From: Candidatus Methylopumilus sp.
Lineage (GTDB): Bacteria > Pseudomonadota > Gammaproteobacteria > Burkholderiales > Methylophilaceae
Direction of reading: 5' to 3'
DNA: 64,000 nucleotides
NCBI GenBank assembly: GCA_024640945.1
Contig: JAHEEA010000030.1
Coordinates: 62,001 to 126,000 of the forward strand
The position numbers and the translations under genes are program-made. The notes under the pieces were generated by a model, which saw only the letters and a list, made by a program, of their open reading frames with translations, had not been told where the DNA came from and searched no databases. This document shows, piece after piece, positions 48,143-56,607 of the stretch; the stretch's first letter is position 1; every line of letters starts with the position of its first letter.

Positions 48143-49273
48143 ATGATTAATATATTTGAACCAAATGTTGGCGATGGCTCTGTTGAGCTTTTGTCGGATG
48201 TTTTTAAGTCTAATTGGCTCGGGAGAGGAACTTACGTTAATGAGTTCGAAACTCTGCTAGCACAAACACTAAAGACCGATAAAAAAAACATCCACACCAT
48301 TGCCTGTTGTACAGATGCCATTTTCGGTGTCTTCGATATTTATGACCTGCCGCCCAACTCGGAAGTGCTTGTGCCATCAATATCCTTTCCAGCGGTCGGT
48401 AGCGCGATAATAGCAGCCCGCTTAATCCCAAAAATTATTGATATTGATTTATCTACAGGTAACGTTAATTTCGATGCGGTCGAAAAACATCTATCTAAAA
48501 AAACGTCAGCAATTTTTGTCACTCACTACGGTGGCATCCCTGTCGACATTCAGAAACTTCGTTCCATCGTTGGGCCAGAGGTGTTGATTTTTGAAGATGC
48601 GGCGTGCGCTTTCGGCACCTCTGTTGATGGAGTAGCTTGCGGTACCGAGGGCGATTTTGGTTGTTGGTCTTTTGATGCAATGAAACTTTTAACATGTGGT
48701 GAGGGCGGTGCATTTTTCATATCGGATCAAGCCAGGATGCTCAAGGCAAAAGAACATTTCTATTTGGGGTTGCCATCTCAAACTAAGAGCGGAATCGATC
48801 GGCAGGCAACCGATTCCAGGTGGTGGGAGTATCAACTTAACTCCCCGGGAAGAAGATCAATCTTTACAAATATTAACGCTGCAATAGGCTTGCCTCAATT
48901 CAGTTTATTGGAAGACTCATTACTTAGAAGAAAAAAAATAAGGGATGCCTATACCGAGACTCTGAATAAGCTAGGTATAGCTTACCTCAAGCAAGATCAA
49001 AATAATGTGAGCTACTCCAACTACTTTTTTACTCTTAGAACAGATAAACGAGATAACCTGGCACAATACCTTAAGGATAACGGAGTCTATTCAACATTTA
49101 GGTACTACCCACTGCATCTAATTGATCTATTTAAGGCGAATGCAAGTGAATGTAAGGTGGCCATGAGTTTTAGTGAAACAGCCTTAAATATCCCCATTCA
49201 TCATGGTATGTCAGACGACGATGTTTCCAAAGTCTGTCAATCCCTGGTCAATTTTTTTGGGGGGGGTGTTTGA
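48143..49273 (+). CDS. DegT/DnrJ/EryC1/StrS-family aminotransferase
   Basis: PLP-dependent sugar aminotransferase, probably acting on a nucleotide-linked keto sugar. The PLP Lys is in 'CWSFDAMKLLTCGEGGAFF', the ring-binding Asp in 'IFEDAACAFGTS', and 'NINAAIGLPQ' is typical of the family. The ATG at 48143 (MINIFEPNVGDG) with AAAGAGC upstream is preferred to the track start at 48080. The neighbouring acyltransferase suggests an N-acylated amino sugar, possibly from the RmlB product; that is inference. AT-rich. The 3' end holds a T7G8 tract. Confidence 0.88.
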   Translation: MINIFEPNVGDGSVELLSDVFKSNWLGRGTYVNEFETLLAQTLKTDKKNIHTIACCTDAIFGVFDIYDLPPNSEVLVPSISFPAVGSAIIAARLIPKIIDIDLSTGNVNFDAVEKHLSKKTSAIFVTHYGGIPVDIQKLRSIVGPEVLIFEDAACAFGTSVDGVACGTEGDFGCWSFDAMKLLTCGEGGAFFISDQARMLKAKEHFYLGLPSQTKSGIDRQATDSRWWEYQLNSPGRRSIFTNINAAIGLPQFSLLEDSLLRRKKIRDAYTETLNKLGIAYLKQDQNNVSYSNYFFTLRTDKRDNLAQYLKDNGVYSTFRYYPLHLIDLFKANASECKVAMSFSETALNIPIHHGMSDDDVSKVCQSLVNFFGGGV

Positions 49274-49812
49274 CTACAAAATTAAGAATATTGGATGCCA
49301 GGCTTTTTTGGGCGTTTCGATTCCTTGTATATAAGTTCCTTTTAGGAAAGTTGAAGGGAGTAGGCTATATCGGCCGTCCCACTTTTAAAAAAGGATTAAA
49401 AAATCTCTATGTTGATGCTGGTTTTGGATTATTTCCTGGCTGGAGAATTGAGATTCTTGATGGTAAAGTCGTGATTGGCTCTAATTTTAGGGCAGGACAA
49501 AACCTATTCATCAATTGCGGAAGTGAGGTTGTGATTGGTGATGATGTAACCGTATCAGCTAATGTGTTTATCGGAACATCTAATCACATTATATCGAAAG
49601 GCGATATCAGCCCTTTTTCTGATTGGCAGATTGAAGAGAAGCCAGTATCAATAGGGGATAACTGTTTTATTGGGTATGGTGCTGTCATTCTCCCTGGGGC
49701 AGTTCTAGAAAAAGGTTGCGTGGTAGGTGCAAATTCAGTTGTAAAAGGCCACTATAAAGCAGGTACAATCATCGCTCCACCGAAGTCTCAAGCAGTCAGA
49801 AGTAGGTTATGA
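49270..49812 (+). CDS. hexapeptide-repeat (LbetaH) acyltransferase
   Basis: Left-handed beta-helix acyltransferase of the WcaF/WbbJ/maltose-acetyltransferase type. The repeat region is clear ('VVIGSNFRAGQNLFINCGSEVVIGDDVTVSANVFIGTSNHII', 'VSIGDNCFIGYGAVILPGAVLEKGCVVGANSVVKGHYKAGTIIAPPKS'). It probably acetylates an amino sugar or glycan made here. The start is TTG at 49270, overlapping the aminotransferase stop as TTGA. The 180 aa length is usual. Confidence 0.87.
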   Translation: MTTKLRILDARLFWAFRFLVYKFLLGKLKGVGYIGRPTFKKGLKNLYVDAGFGLFPGWRIEILDGKVVIGSNFRAGQNLFINCGSEVVIGDDVTVSANVFIGTSNHIISKGDISPFSDWQIEEKPVSIGDNCFIGYGAVILPGAVLEKGCVVGANSVVKGHYKAGTIIAPPKSQAVRSRL

Positions 49813-51128
49813 AAATACTTTTTATTGGGCATGATATATCTTATGTTCAATTCTATACCGCCATCACAAAAGAGCTGTCTATAGTCAGTGACATTGAATG
49901 TCACCATATCTACCTAAGGCCTAGTGCTTCAATTTATGCGAAGCTTATTCCCGATATCAAATCTTCTAGTTTATCCCTAAGCAGACTAACAGCAATATTA
50001 AAGCGCAACTATACGACACTATCAGACAAGGTTGATTTTGGATTCTACAAATCTCAGGCTTCTTGCAGAGAAAGATTATTAAAGCTCAACAAAATTTATA
50101 GTGCCTATAAAAATAAATTTTTAACTGAGTTAGCTGACCTCAATAAATTAGATGTCGTAATCTTGCCAGGCGAATATAGGCTGTTCGAGCAAGCCATAAT
50201 AAATGTTTTAACTCAGTATTCACCTCAAACTAGGATTTTGTATTTTGAAGCAGGTCCGCCAGGCTATGTTTACATAGATAGAGATGGGGTTAACGCGAAC
50301 TCATCAATCACACGCCTTAAATTCAGTCAGATTTTAAAAGAGGCAAACAAAGCAAAAACTATAGGGCATAACTTTTACTTGCATCGTCGCATGCCTCTAA
50401 TATTCAAGAATTTACTCTTATGGGTTGACCTTATTTGGTTGTGTTTCGCAAGGTTAACTGGAGGCTTAGGTGATTTGGAAGAGTATTGGTTGGCCGCCTT
50501 TAATGGGTTTCAAAAGATCATCTCTAAGATTACTAACAGATTCGATTTTGGGAGATCCAAGGCCAAATTCTTTAAAGACGATGGACGCATGTATGTGATG
50601 TTTGTTAGTCAAGTTTCAAGCGATGTTAACTCGACTCACTTTGGAGTCGATGACGAAATTATCCACCTTCAACTCTGTGAGTTGTTAAGTGCATCAAGCC
50701 AGATTACTTTACTCTGGAGAAACCATCCGCTAGAAAAAAAAGACAAGCTCTTTAATGAAATTAAAGAGCTTTATCATGACCGCATAATTAATGTTGATGA
50801 AATGTTACTTGATGAGAGTTTGCAATTAGTAAATGGGGTTATTACGGTTAACTCTAATGCTGGTATCGAATCTTTGCTTCAAGGTGTTCCAGTGTATTTG
50901 CTTGGAAAAGCTTATTACCAGTTGATTAAGGGTGTCTCATTAAATATGAAAGATTTTATAACCACCTGTAAAAATAACAAAAAAAGAGGACCTAATAAAA
51001 AAATCATCGAAGACGCTGCGAAGTTTCAAAAAGAATCATTTTTCCCTATTAATTATAGGGGTGGGTGCTATGATGGGGTCTATTTTTTAAGTGATTACCT
51101 CATAAGCATCAAGAATGAATTTAGATGA
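49809..51128 (+). CDS. KpsS/KpsC-like capsule polysaccharide synthesis protein
   Basis: The C-terminal half resembles the Capsule_synth family (KpsC/KpsS Kdo transferases): 'ITLLWRNHPLEKKDKLFNEI' and 'VNGVITVNSNAGIESLLQGVPVYLLGKAYYQLI' match the family's 'HP' and 'NSxxGxEAL..G.PV...G..FY' motifs. A GT-B-like fold is implied. No signal peptide or TM helix is apparent. The 439 aa length suits KpsS. KpsM/T export genes are absent here, so its acceptor and role in this cluster are unclear. AT-rich. It overlaps the acyltransferase gene by 4 bases. Confidence 0.7.
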   Translation: MKILFIGHDISYVQFYTAITKELSIVSDIECHHIYLRPSASIYAKLIPDIKSSSLSLSRLTAILKRNYTTLSDKVDFGFYKSQASCRERLLKLNKIYSAYKNKFLTELADLNKLDVVILPGEYRLFEQAIINVLTQYSPQTRILYFEAGPPGYVYIDRDGVNANSSITRLKFSQILKEANKAKTIGHNFYLHRRMPLIFKNLLLWVDLIWLCFARLTGGLGDLEEYWLAAFNGFQKIISKITNRFDFGRSKAKFFKDDGRMYVMFVSQVSSDVNSTHFGVDDEIIHLQLCELLSASSQITLLWRNHPLEKKDKLFNEIKELYHDRIINVDEMLLDESLQLVNGVITVNSNAGIESLLQGVPVYLLGKAYYQLIKGVSLNMKDFITTCKNNKKRGPNKKIIEDAAKFQKESFFPINYRGGCYDGVYFLSDYLISIKNEFR

Positions 51129-51150
51129 ATTTGAAATATTAAAATTTGCG

Positions 51151-52374
51151 CTAAATGAAAAGGTTGGCGCATGTGAGAAGCGCAATTAGAAAGACGGTTC
51201 TACCTAACCGAAAAAATTTATTCAGCCCTAAATGCAATTTTTTTGCTACAAAGAATCCAAATAATACATAGCTTGTTGCAGATAGTAGAAATAGTGAGGT
51301 TGTTGATGTGTTATTAATAAGTAATTTAGGGGTGTAAATTAGCAGTGTTAAGAGCATAAAAACCAGAGAATAGTAAATTGCTTTCTTTCTTTTTAACTTA
51401 AAACAAATTAGTTGAATATAATTTGGTGTTGAACTAATTAACACCATGCCACTGAGTATGGGTATGAATATACTTTTAATGTCGCTAATGTTGGCTTTTT
51501 CAAAGATAACTGCTGACCAAGCCAGTGTGAACATTAAAACTAAAATAAAAAGTTCTTGTGTGAAGACATGGTTCCAGCCTTGTCGCATGTAATTCATATA
51601 TGTTAGTAAATTGGCCTCCGATTTTGCTTCTTGAATTTTTGATTGATTAAGGGCCGGTATAAGAATAAATAGCGAAATTAGTAAATAAAAGTCTAATTTT
51701 GCAGCATATCCACTTTTGTCAAAAAAATATGCTGCATAAAATGGTGTTCGTGATACTACAACAATACTTAATGATGCGAATATAAATGGAACAGAAGTTT
51801 GAAGCTGCTCAAAAAACTTGCGATAGTTTATGTCAATTTTGGTTCTCGTTATCCATGTTACATATAGGGCATAAATTCCACTCATTATGCAAACAGTTGT
51901 TGCCCAGCTCGTCAGTTCCTGCAGCAGTAATGCAGTGCCGGTTATAATTGATGTTCTGACAATTCGATCATAAACATTAACACTCAAAAAATACTTCCTA
52001 GTATCGCCGCTTGACCTTATGTGGTTTGCAATAACAATCGTACACGCTAGTGTGCATGAAGCCGATATTCCGAAAAATATACTCTGTGTTTTAGGTGTGT
52101 TGGTTAGAGAGATTGCTACAAACAAAAATACAACAAATATAAAAAAATTCAAAACAAGAAGATTCCAATAAAAACCCTTTGAACAATGGCCTTTTTTTAG
52201 TATTGGAGCTCCGTTGTCAAATCCCAGGCAGAGAATGGGTGCAAGATTGTTCATTGTATTTATTATGGCTCTTGCGTTAACGTAAGTATTTATATCTAAA
52301 AGCCTTGATAACAAATAGACTTGAGCTAGTGTTAGGCTGCTTCCAAAAAAAACAGAAACTAGCGCTAGATTCAT
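51151..52374 (-). CDS. polysaccharide flippase-like membrane protein (Wzx/MATE type)
   Basis: Polytopic protein with about twelve hydrophobic segments over 407 aa. It begins 'MNLALVSVFFGSSLTLAQVYLLSRLLDINTYVNARAIINTMNNLAPILCLGFDNG', the usual opening of O-antigen flippases. It would flip undecaprenyl-linked repeat units. It is very AT-rich, transcribed against the rml-degT block and overlaps the upstream glycosyltransferase gene by 4 bases. No Wzy polymerase is seen in the window. Confidence 0.75.
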   Translation of the reverse strand: MNLALVSVFFGSSLTLAQVYLLSRLLDINTYVNARAIINTMNNLAPILCLGFDNGAPILKKGHCSKGFYWNLLVLNFFIFVVFLFVAISLTNTPKTQSIFFGISASCTLACTIVIANHIRSSGDTRKYFLSVNVYDRIVRTSIITGTALLLQELTSWATTVCIMSGIYALYVTWITRTKIDINYRKFFEQLQTSVPFIFASLSIVVVSRTPFYAAYFFDKSGYAAKLDFYLLISLFILIPALNQSKIQEAKSEANLLTYMNYMRQGWNHVFTQELFILVLMFTLAWSAVIFEKANISDIKSIFIPILSGMVLISSTPNYIQLICFKLKRKKAIYYSLVFMLLTLLIYTPKLLINNTSTTSLFLLSATSYVLFGFFVAKKLHLGLNKFFRLGRTVFLIALLTCANLFI

Positions 52375-53384
52375 TGGATAGCACTCTTGTTTTTTTGAAT
52401 GAAGATTAGTAAATCATCGACAAATCTTTCTAATGACAGGTAATAATCATCCTCCATATTCAAATCAGTTAAATTTTCTTTTAGCTTGGATAAGTTATCA
52501 GATAGCTGGTTAATTTCTTCTAGATATATGACTCTCTTTCTGAGATTTTCTGGTAAAAACTCAACACTTTTGTTAAAAGATATTAACCAGCACCCTGCTC
52601 TTAGTGCCTCAAATGTTCTGGATGTCAACCCATCTTGGCTATTATGATGGAAATCGATAACTGCTTTAGATTCAAAAAATTTTTTTGCGATTTGCTTTTT
52701 TGTGAATCCTGAAATTGAGAATTTGAATAGATACCTAAGAATGCTTGGATTCTTTAACGATTTTATAACGTAGAGCCATTTTGTGTAATAGTAAGCTAGC
52801 ATTAAAAATGAAAACCCATTATTTTTAAGTATCTTTTCTAGCTTTATTAGTAGTTCTGGTCTGTTAGAGTGAAGTGTGCCACTAAAAATTATGAGTTTTT
52901 TACGACTTTTAATAGGTTGATTAGCACGAAAAGCTCTTTCTGCAAAAAGTGGGATGTACGTGAGCGAGTGATTCTTGCAGTCTGTTGGATCGAAGCTTGC
53001 AACATTTTTAATATTATTGAGTAATGTAAAGCATGATTTTTTATTGCGGAAAGAATCCCAGACGTATAAATGAACCCTAACACCTGCTTTTTTCAAATCA
53101 ATTACAAATGGTTTATTAGCTACTTCTGGTGAAATGAGAATCGCATCAGTAACTTTGTTTGAGATAATCGAGTTAATAATATTATCCAGATGAAGTTTCC
53201 TTTTTTTCTTTAAAAGAAAGCCGAGCTGTAGTCGATATAAAATCTTGGATAAAGTAGTGTTGGAGTGTCTTTCATCAAAAAATGTGCATGAAGTTCCTCG
53301 GCGGTTTATTTCATGAACTATTGCATTCGCGTAGGAAAAAAATTCAGGGCCAATAATTGCAAGTTTATTTTGTTTACTGGTCAT
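52371..53384 (-). CDS. glycosyltransferase-like protein (GT-B type)
   Basis: Probably a glycosyltransferase. The C-terminal 'SKAVIDFHHNSQDGLTSRTFEALRAGCWLISFNK' is the nucleotide-sugar-binding E(x7)E-like segment of GT1/GT4-related proteins, and the N-terminus starts with a Rossmann-like 'KLAIIGPEFFSYANAIVHEINRRG'. Sugar and acceptor are unknown. 337 aa, very AT-rich, Lys-rich. With the flippase it forms a two-gene minus-strand unit, likely a separately acquired cassette. Confidence 0.65.
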   Translation of the reverse strand: MTSKQNKLAIIGPEFFSYANAIVHEINRRGTSCTFFDERHSNTTLSKILYRLQLGFLLKKKRKLHLDNIINSIISNKVTDAILISPEVANKPFVIDLKKAGVRVHLYVWDSFRNKKSCFTLLNNIKNVASFDPTDCKNHSLTYIPLFAERAFRANQPIKSRKKLIIFSGTLHSNRPELLIKLEKILKNNGFSFLMLAYYYTKWLYVIKSLKNPSILRYLFKFSISGFTKKQIAKKFFESKAVIDFHHNSQDGLTSRTFEALRAGCWLISFNKSVEFLPENLRKRVIYLEEINQLSDNLSKLKENLTDLNMEDDYYLSLERFVDDLLIFIQKNKSAIQ

Positions 53385-53473
53385 TTTGTTCTTTCATTAA
53401 ACATTTGTTGATAAACAGATGTATTCTCTCATAACTGTCATTCTTTAATTAATATAAAATCAACCTAACTTAG

Positions 53474-53602
53474 CAGGGGTCGATGATATGAAGGATAAGC
53501 TTGCCTATGACTTCTTCTACATTAAGAACTTTTCGCTGTGGCTGGATTTGCTGATTTTACAAGACCATCAAGACGGTATTGACGGGTTTTGGCTCCCGCT
53601 GA
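53474..53602 (+). pseudogene. frameshifted remnant of the 3' end of a WcaJ-type sugar transferase
   Basis: It reads AGVDDMKDKLAYDFFYIKNFSLWLDLLI, then, after a two-base loss (expected TGG is reduced to T), YKTIKTVLTGFGSR and a stop. This is a second copy of the C-terminus of the sugar transferase that follows (AGVGDMKEKLEYDFYYIKHFSLWLDLLIWYKTIRTVLTGFGSR at 54813-54945), with many silent differences. It marks the right edge of the AT-rich cassette. Confidence 0.9.
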
Positions 53603-53685
53603 CGCACGCTAATCCCGTTTATCGGCCCGCCGACATCTCGCCCCCGTCGTGATATCATGTGCATAACGGTTTGATTAAGTTACCC

Positions 53686-54945
53686 ATGGCACTGCACATC
53701 AAGAAATCTAATCCCTTCCTGTTCTACCCCTTCGCGCTGGTCGGAGTCCTGCTGGTCTCGTTTGTCCCGCCGCTCCTTGTTCTGGGGTGGGGGTGCTGGG
53801 GCACCACCTACTGGCTTGATACGACGTCGGTCTCCATGGCTATGGATGGCCTGGGCTTCTATGTCGCGGCCCTCATGCTCAGGCGCTTCGAACGCTTCCC
53901 CCAACGTAATCCGGTCGCTTTTATCCTGCCGATCTCGTTTAGTGTCTTCGGCGTTGTGCTCACCCTGGTGCTCATCCTTCGCGCCGCCTACTCGGTGAAG
54001 CTCATCCTGATCGGCCTCCTGCTCACCATCCTGCTGCTCGCGTTCCAGCATCGCTTTAGCCGTCGCAGCCGTCAATTAAACCTGTTTACTGTCCCGGTTG
54101 GTGAAGGTAATCAGTTTAAAAATTCCGACCACTACACGTTTACAAGGCTCGATAAGCCTTTATTACCTGAGGGCGAGGTGGCTGGGGTGGTCGCCGACAT
54201 GCAGTCGGGCCTTATGACCGAGGACTGGCAGCGCTTCCTGTCCCAGTGCGCCCTTAGGCGCATCCCCGTCTACAACGCGATGCAGCTCCAGGAGTCAATC
54301 ACCGGCAAGGTCAACGTGCGCCACCTGATCGAGAATGACTTCGGTGACCTGTCGCCGTCCCTGTTCCATCAGAACCTCAAGCGCCTACTGGACGTCCTAT
54401 TTTTATTGTTGGTCTCCCCAGTCACCATTCCGCTCATCGCCGCCATCACCCTCTGGGTGGTGTTCGATAGCCCCGGTGGCGCATTCTTTATACAGCGCAG
54501 GATGGGCTTTAACGGCGAGTGGTTTAACGTCGTCAAGTTTAGGAGCATGACCGTTAACCACGGCGGTGAAGCCTTCACGGAGGAGGGCGAGAGCCATCGC
54601 ATCACCAGGGTGGGCATGGTGATCCGCAAGTACCGCCTAGATGAGTTACCCCAGTTTTGGAATGTGCTTAAGGGTGAGATGAGCCTCATAGGACCGAGGC
54701 CTGAATCAGAGACGCTTGCAAATTGGTACGACCGCGAGGTACCTTTCTTCCTCTACCGCCACGTCGTTCGGCCTGGGATCTCCGGGTGGGCGCAGGTGAT
54801 GCACGGTTACGCTGCAGGGGTGGGCGACATGAAGGAGAAGCTCGAGTACGACTTCTATTACATCAAGCACTTCTCGCTATGGCTTGATCTACTTATCTGG
54901 TACAAGACGATACGTACCGTATTAACTGGCTTTGGTTCTCGCTAG
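53686..54945 (+). CDS. undecaprenyl-phosphate sugar-1-phosphate transferase (WcaJ/ExoY-type)
   Basis: Bacterial sugar transferase that starts repeat-unit assembly by putting a hexose-1-phosphate on undecaprenyl phosphate. N-terminal hydrophobic segments (four TM) are followed by a nucleotide-binding-like domain and the catalytic C-terminal domain: 'NLKRLLDVLFLLLVSPVTIPLIAAI', 'GGAFFIQRRMGFNGEWFNVVKFRSM', 'YRLDELPQFWNVLKGEMSLIGPRPE', 'RPGISGWAQVMHGY'. The start is uncertain: GTG 53659 or ATG 53686 (chosen). GC-rich. A truncated copy of its 3' end lies just upstream. Confidence 0.9.
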   Translation: MALHIKKSNPFLFYPFALVGVLLVSFVPPLLVLGWGCWGTTYWLDTTSVSMAMDGLGFYVAALMLRRFERFPQRNPVAFILPISFSVFGVVLTLVLILRAAYSVKLILIGLLLTILLLAFQHRFSRRSRQLNLFTVPVGEGNQFKNSDHYTFTRLDKPLLPEGEVAGVVADMQSGLMTEDWQRFLSQCALRRIPVYNAMQLQESITGKVNVRHLIENDFGDLSPSLFHQNLKRLLDVLFLLLVSPVTIPLIAAITLWVVFDSPGGAFFIQRRMGFNGEWFNVVKFRSMTVNHGGEAFTEEGESHRITRVGMVIRKYRLDELPQFWNVLKGEMSLIGPRPESETLANWYDREVPFFLYRHVVRPGISGWAQVMHGYAAGVGDMKEKLEYDFYYIKHFSLWLDLLIWYKTIRTVLTGFGSR

Positions 54946-54947
54946 CT

Positions 54948-55484
54948 ATGCAGGATCCGCAGAGCATCCTCGCAAGTTCTGAGCTGATCTACAGTGAGCT
55001 GGAGGTTACAACCGCGGTTGGGCAGCTTGCGTCAGAAATCACGCAAGTCTTAAGCAAGACTAACCCCGTCGTCATGAGCGTGATGGGCGGGGCGGTGGTG
55101 TTTACTGGCCAGTTGTTGCCCCAGCTTAATTTCCCTTTAGAGTTCGATTACGTGCAGGCCAGTCGCTATCACGGCACCATTGGTCAGGATTTAGTCTGGC
55201 GCGTTGAGCCCAGCGACAAGGTTAGGGGCAGGGTGGTCTTGCTCTTGGACGACATCTTGGATGAGGGCATCACCTTGGCCGAGATTAAGGCTAGGTGTTT
55301 GGCGATGGGCGCCGAGCAGGTATTGGTGGCCGTCTTGAGTGAAAAGATACTCGACCAGGACAAGCCGATTAGGGCGGATTTTGTGGGGCTTGAGTTGCCT
55401 AATCGCTATGTGTTTGGCTGCGGCATGGACGCCTATGGTTGGTGGCGTAACCTTCCATGCATCCGTGCACTCAAGGACAGTTAG
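54948..55484 (+). CDS. hpt: hypoxanthine-guanine phosphoribosyltransferase
   Basis: Purine salvage enzyme of the type I PRTase fold. The PRPP loop is 'VVLLLDDILDEGITLAEIKARCLAMGA'. 'VVMSVMGGAVVFTGQLLPQL', 'FDYVQASRYHGTIG' and 'FVGLELPNRYVFGCGMDAYGWWRNLPCI' fit Hpt. 178 aa. It starts 2 bases after the sugar transferase and shares its GC-rich composition, so it belongs to the island's right flank rather than to the core downstream. Confidence 0.88.
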   Translation: MQDPQSILASSELIYSELEVTTAVGQLASEITQVLSKTNPVVMSVMGGAVVFTGQLLPQLNFPLEFDYVQASRYHGTIGQDLVWRVEPSDKVRGRVVLLLDDILDEGITLAEIKARCLAMGAEQVLVAVLSEKILDQDKPIRADFVGLELPNRYVFGCGMDAYGWWRNLPCIRALKDS

Positions 55485-55511
55485 CTTGATTTGATATGTA
55501 TCAACATCAAG
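55485..55511. repeat. inverted repeat after hpt
   Basis: CTTGAT-TTGAT-ATGT-ATCAA-C-ATCAAG makes two nested stems directly after the hpt stop, with no T-run. It is either an operator for the yqjD-like operon or a 3' mRNA structure. Confidence 0.45.
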
Positions 55512-55564
55512 CCCTTGCTTAAGCGTATATTGGTAAGCGAAACGTTTGTGATGAGAGGAAAATT

Positions 55565-55891
55565 ATGGCTAAGGCACAGAAGACAACACCTGCTGAGGTG
55601 AGTAAAGAGCAACTGATTGCGGACTTTAAGTTAGTGATTGCGGATGCAGAAGCGTTGATTAAAGCGACAACAGATCAAGGTGATGTTGCATTGGCTAATT
55701 TACGCTCACAGGCTGAGTCATCGCTCGCTAATGCTAAGGGCAAGCTTGCGGAGGCACAGGGCGACTTGATTGAAAAGGGTAAGGCTGCTGCTAAGTCGGC
55801 AGATGAATATGTGCACGAGAACCCATGGAAAGCCATTGGCGTTGCTGCTGGCGTTGGATTGCTTGTGGGCCTGTTGATTGGTAAGCGTTAA
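55565..55891 (+). CDS. DUF883 (ElaB/YqjD-type) membrane-anchored protein
   Basis: Small C-tail-anchored protein: a helical, Ala/Glu/Lys-rich N-terminal part and a glycine-rich TM segment at the end ('NPWKAIGVAAGVGLLVGLLIGKR'), the signature of the ElaB/YqjD/YgaM family. E. coli relatives bind ribosomes at the inner membrane in stationary phase. It is first of a three-gene unit equivalent to yqjD-yqjE-yqjK, and AAAGGAAAATT-like sequence (gaggaaaatt) precedes the ATG. Confidence 0.92.
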   Translation: MAKAQKTTPAEVSKEQLIADFKLVIADAEALIKATTDQGDVALANLRSQAESSLANAKGKLAEAQGDLIEKGKAAAKSADEYVHENPWKAIGVAAGVGLLVGLLIGKR

Positions 55892-55905
55892 TCTCAAGGG
55901 AGACG

Positions 55906-56319
55906 ATGTTGGCAGAACAATCTGATCATCAAGCCTCTGGCGAAGGTTTACTAGATTCACTTAAGACCTTAACGGCTACTGTGGTGGCGATTGTCTACAA
56001 TCGCCTGCATTTGCTTTCTGCAGATATTGAGATTGCGCGTGAGCGTGTTTTTTCTTTACTCATTACCGTGATAGTTTCACTGTTTTTAATATGCTTCGGC
56101 GTCCTGCTATTAAGCATTTTCATTGTCGTAATCTTCTGGGACACGCATCGTTTGCTTGCGCTAGGCACAGTCACTGGCCTATTTTTAGGTGTGGGTGGTC
56201 TATTACTGATACGCGCAATGAGTGCGATTAAGAAAATGCCTGCTACCTTTGAGGCGAGTTTAGCTGAGCTTGCTAAAGATCACGTTAGATTAACTTCGAC
56301 GGGTGAAGATGAGTCGTAA
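55906..56319 (+). CDS. YqjE-like phage-holin-family membrane protein
   Basis: Membrane protein with two adjacent hydrophobic helices ('VFSLLITVIVSLFLICFGVLLLSIFIVVIFW' and 'LLALGTVTGLFLGVGGLLLI'), flanked by an N-terminal amphipathic part ('GEGLLDSLKTLTATVVAIVYNRLHLLSADIEIARER'). This is the pattern of the Phage_holin_3_6/YqjE family. 137 aa. It follows the DUF883 gene by 14 bases and overlaps the next gene. Confidence 0.87.
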   Translation: MLAEQSDHQASGEGLLDSLKTLTATVVAIVYNRLHLLSADIEIARERVFSLLITVIVSLFLICFGVLLLSIFIVVIFWDTHRLLALGTVTGLFLGVGGLLLIRAMSAIKKMPATFEASLAELAKDHVRLTSTGEDES

Positions 56320-56596
56320 GCTAGATCAACTTGAGGAGCGGCGCGCTAAGCTTCAGCTAGAGGCTGCATCGCATCGCCAAGTGCTGGCTGGCAATATGCG
56401 CTTTTGGCACCAAAAACTAAAGCTTGTTGATCGTGCACTATCAGGGATTCATTTTTTGCGTCGCCATCCTTTGTTATTGATTGCAGGGGGTGGTTTGCTT
56501 ACATGGCTTAAGCCTGTGGTTATGGCTAGAATCGCCTTGGGTGCTTGGGCTGGCCTTCAGTCCTTAAAGCAGGTGCGTGGCTGGCTCATTAAGTAA
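56309..56596 (+). CDS. YqjK-like small protein
   Basis: About 95 aa, with a basic, helical N-terminus ('MSRKLDQLEERRAKLQLEAASHRQVLAGNMRFWHQKL') and one weak hydrophobic stretch ('FLRRHPLLLIAGGGLLTWLKPVVMARIALGAWAGL'). Its position after yqjD/yqjE-like genes and its sequence fit YqjK. The ATG at 56309 is preferred over the GTG at 56303. It overlaps the yqjE-like gene by 11 bases. Confidence 0.75.
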   Translation: MSRKLDQLEERRAKLQLEAASHRQVLAGNMRFWHQKLKLVDRALSGIHFLRRHPLLLIAGGGLLTWLKPVVMARIALGAWAGLQSLKQVRGWLIK

Positions 56597-56607
56597 AACA
56601 TTATTTC

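Noticed and set aside
53680-54075. Minus-strand 131-aa ORF opposite the sugar transferase
   Set aside because: Long opposite-strand frames are expected in GC-rich genes; the Asp/Glu/Gln-rich sequence has no family features.
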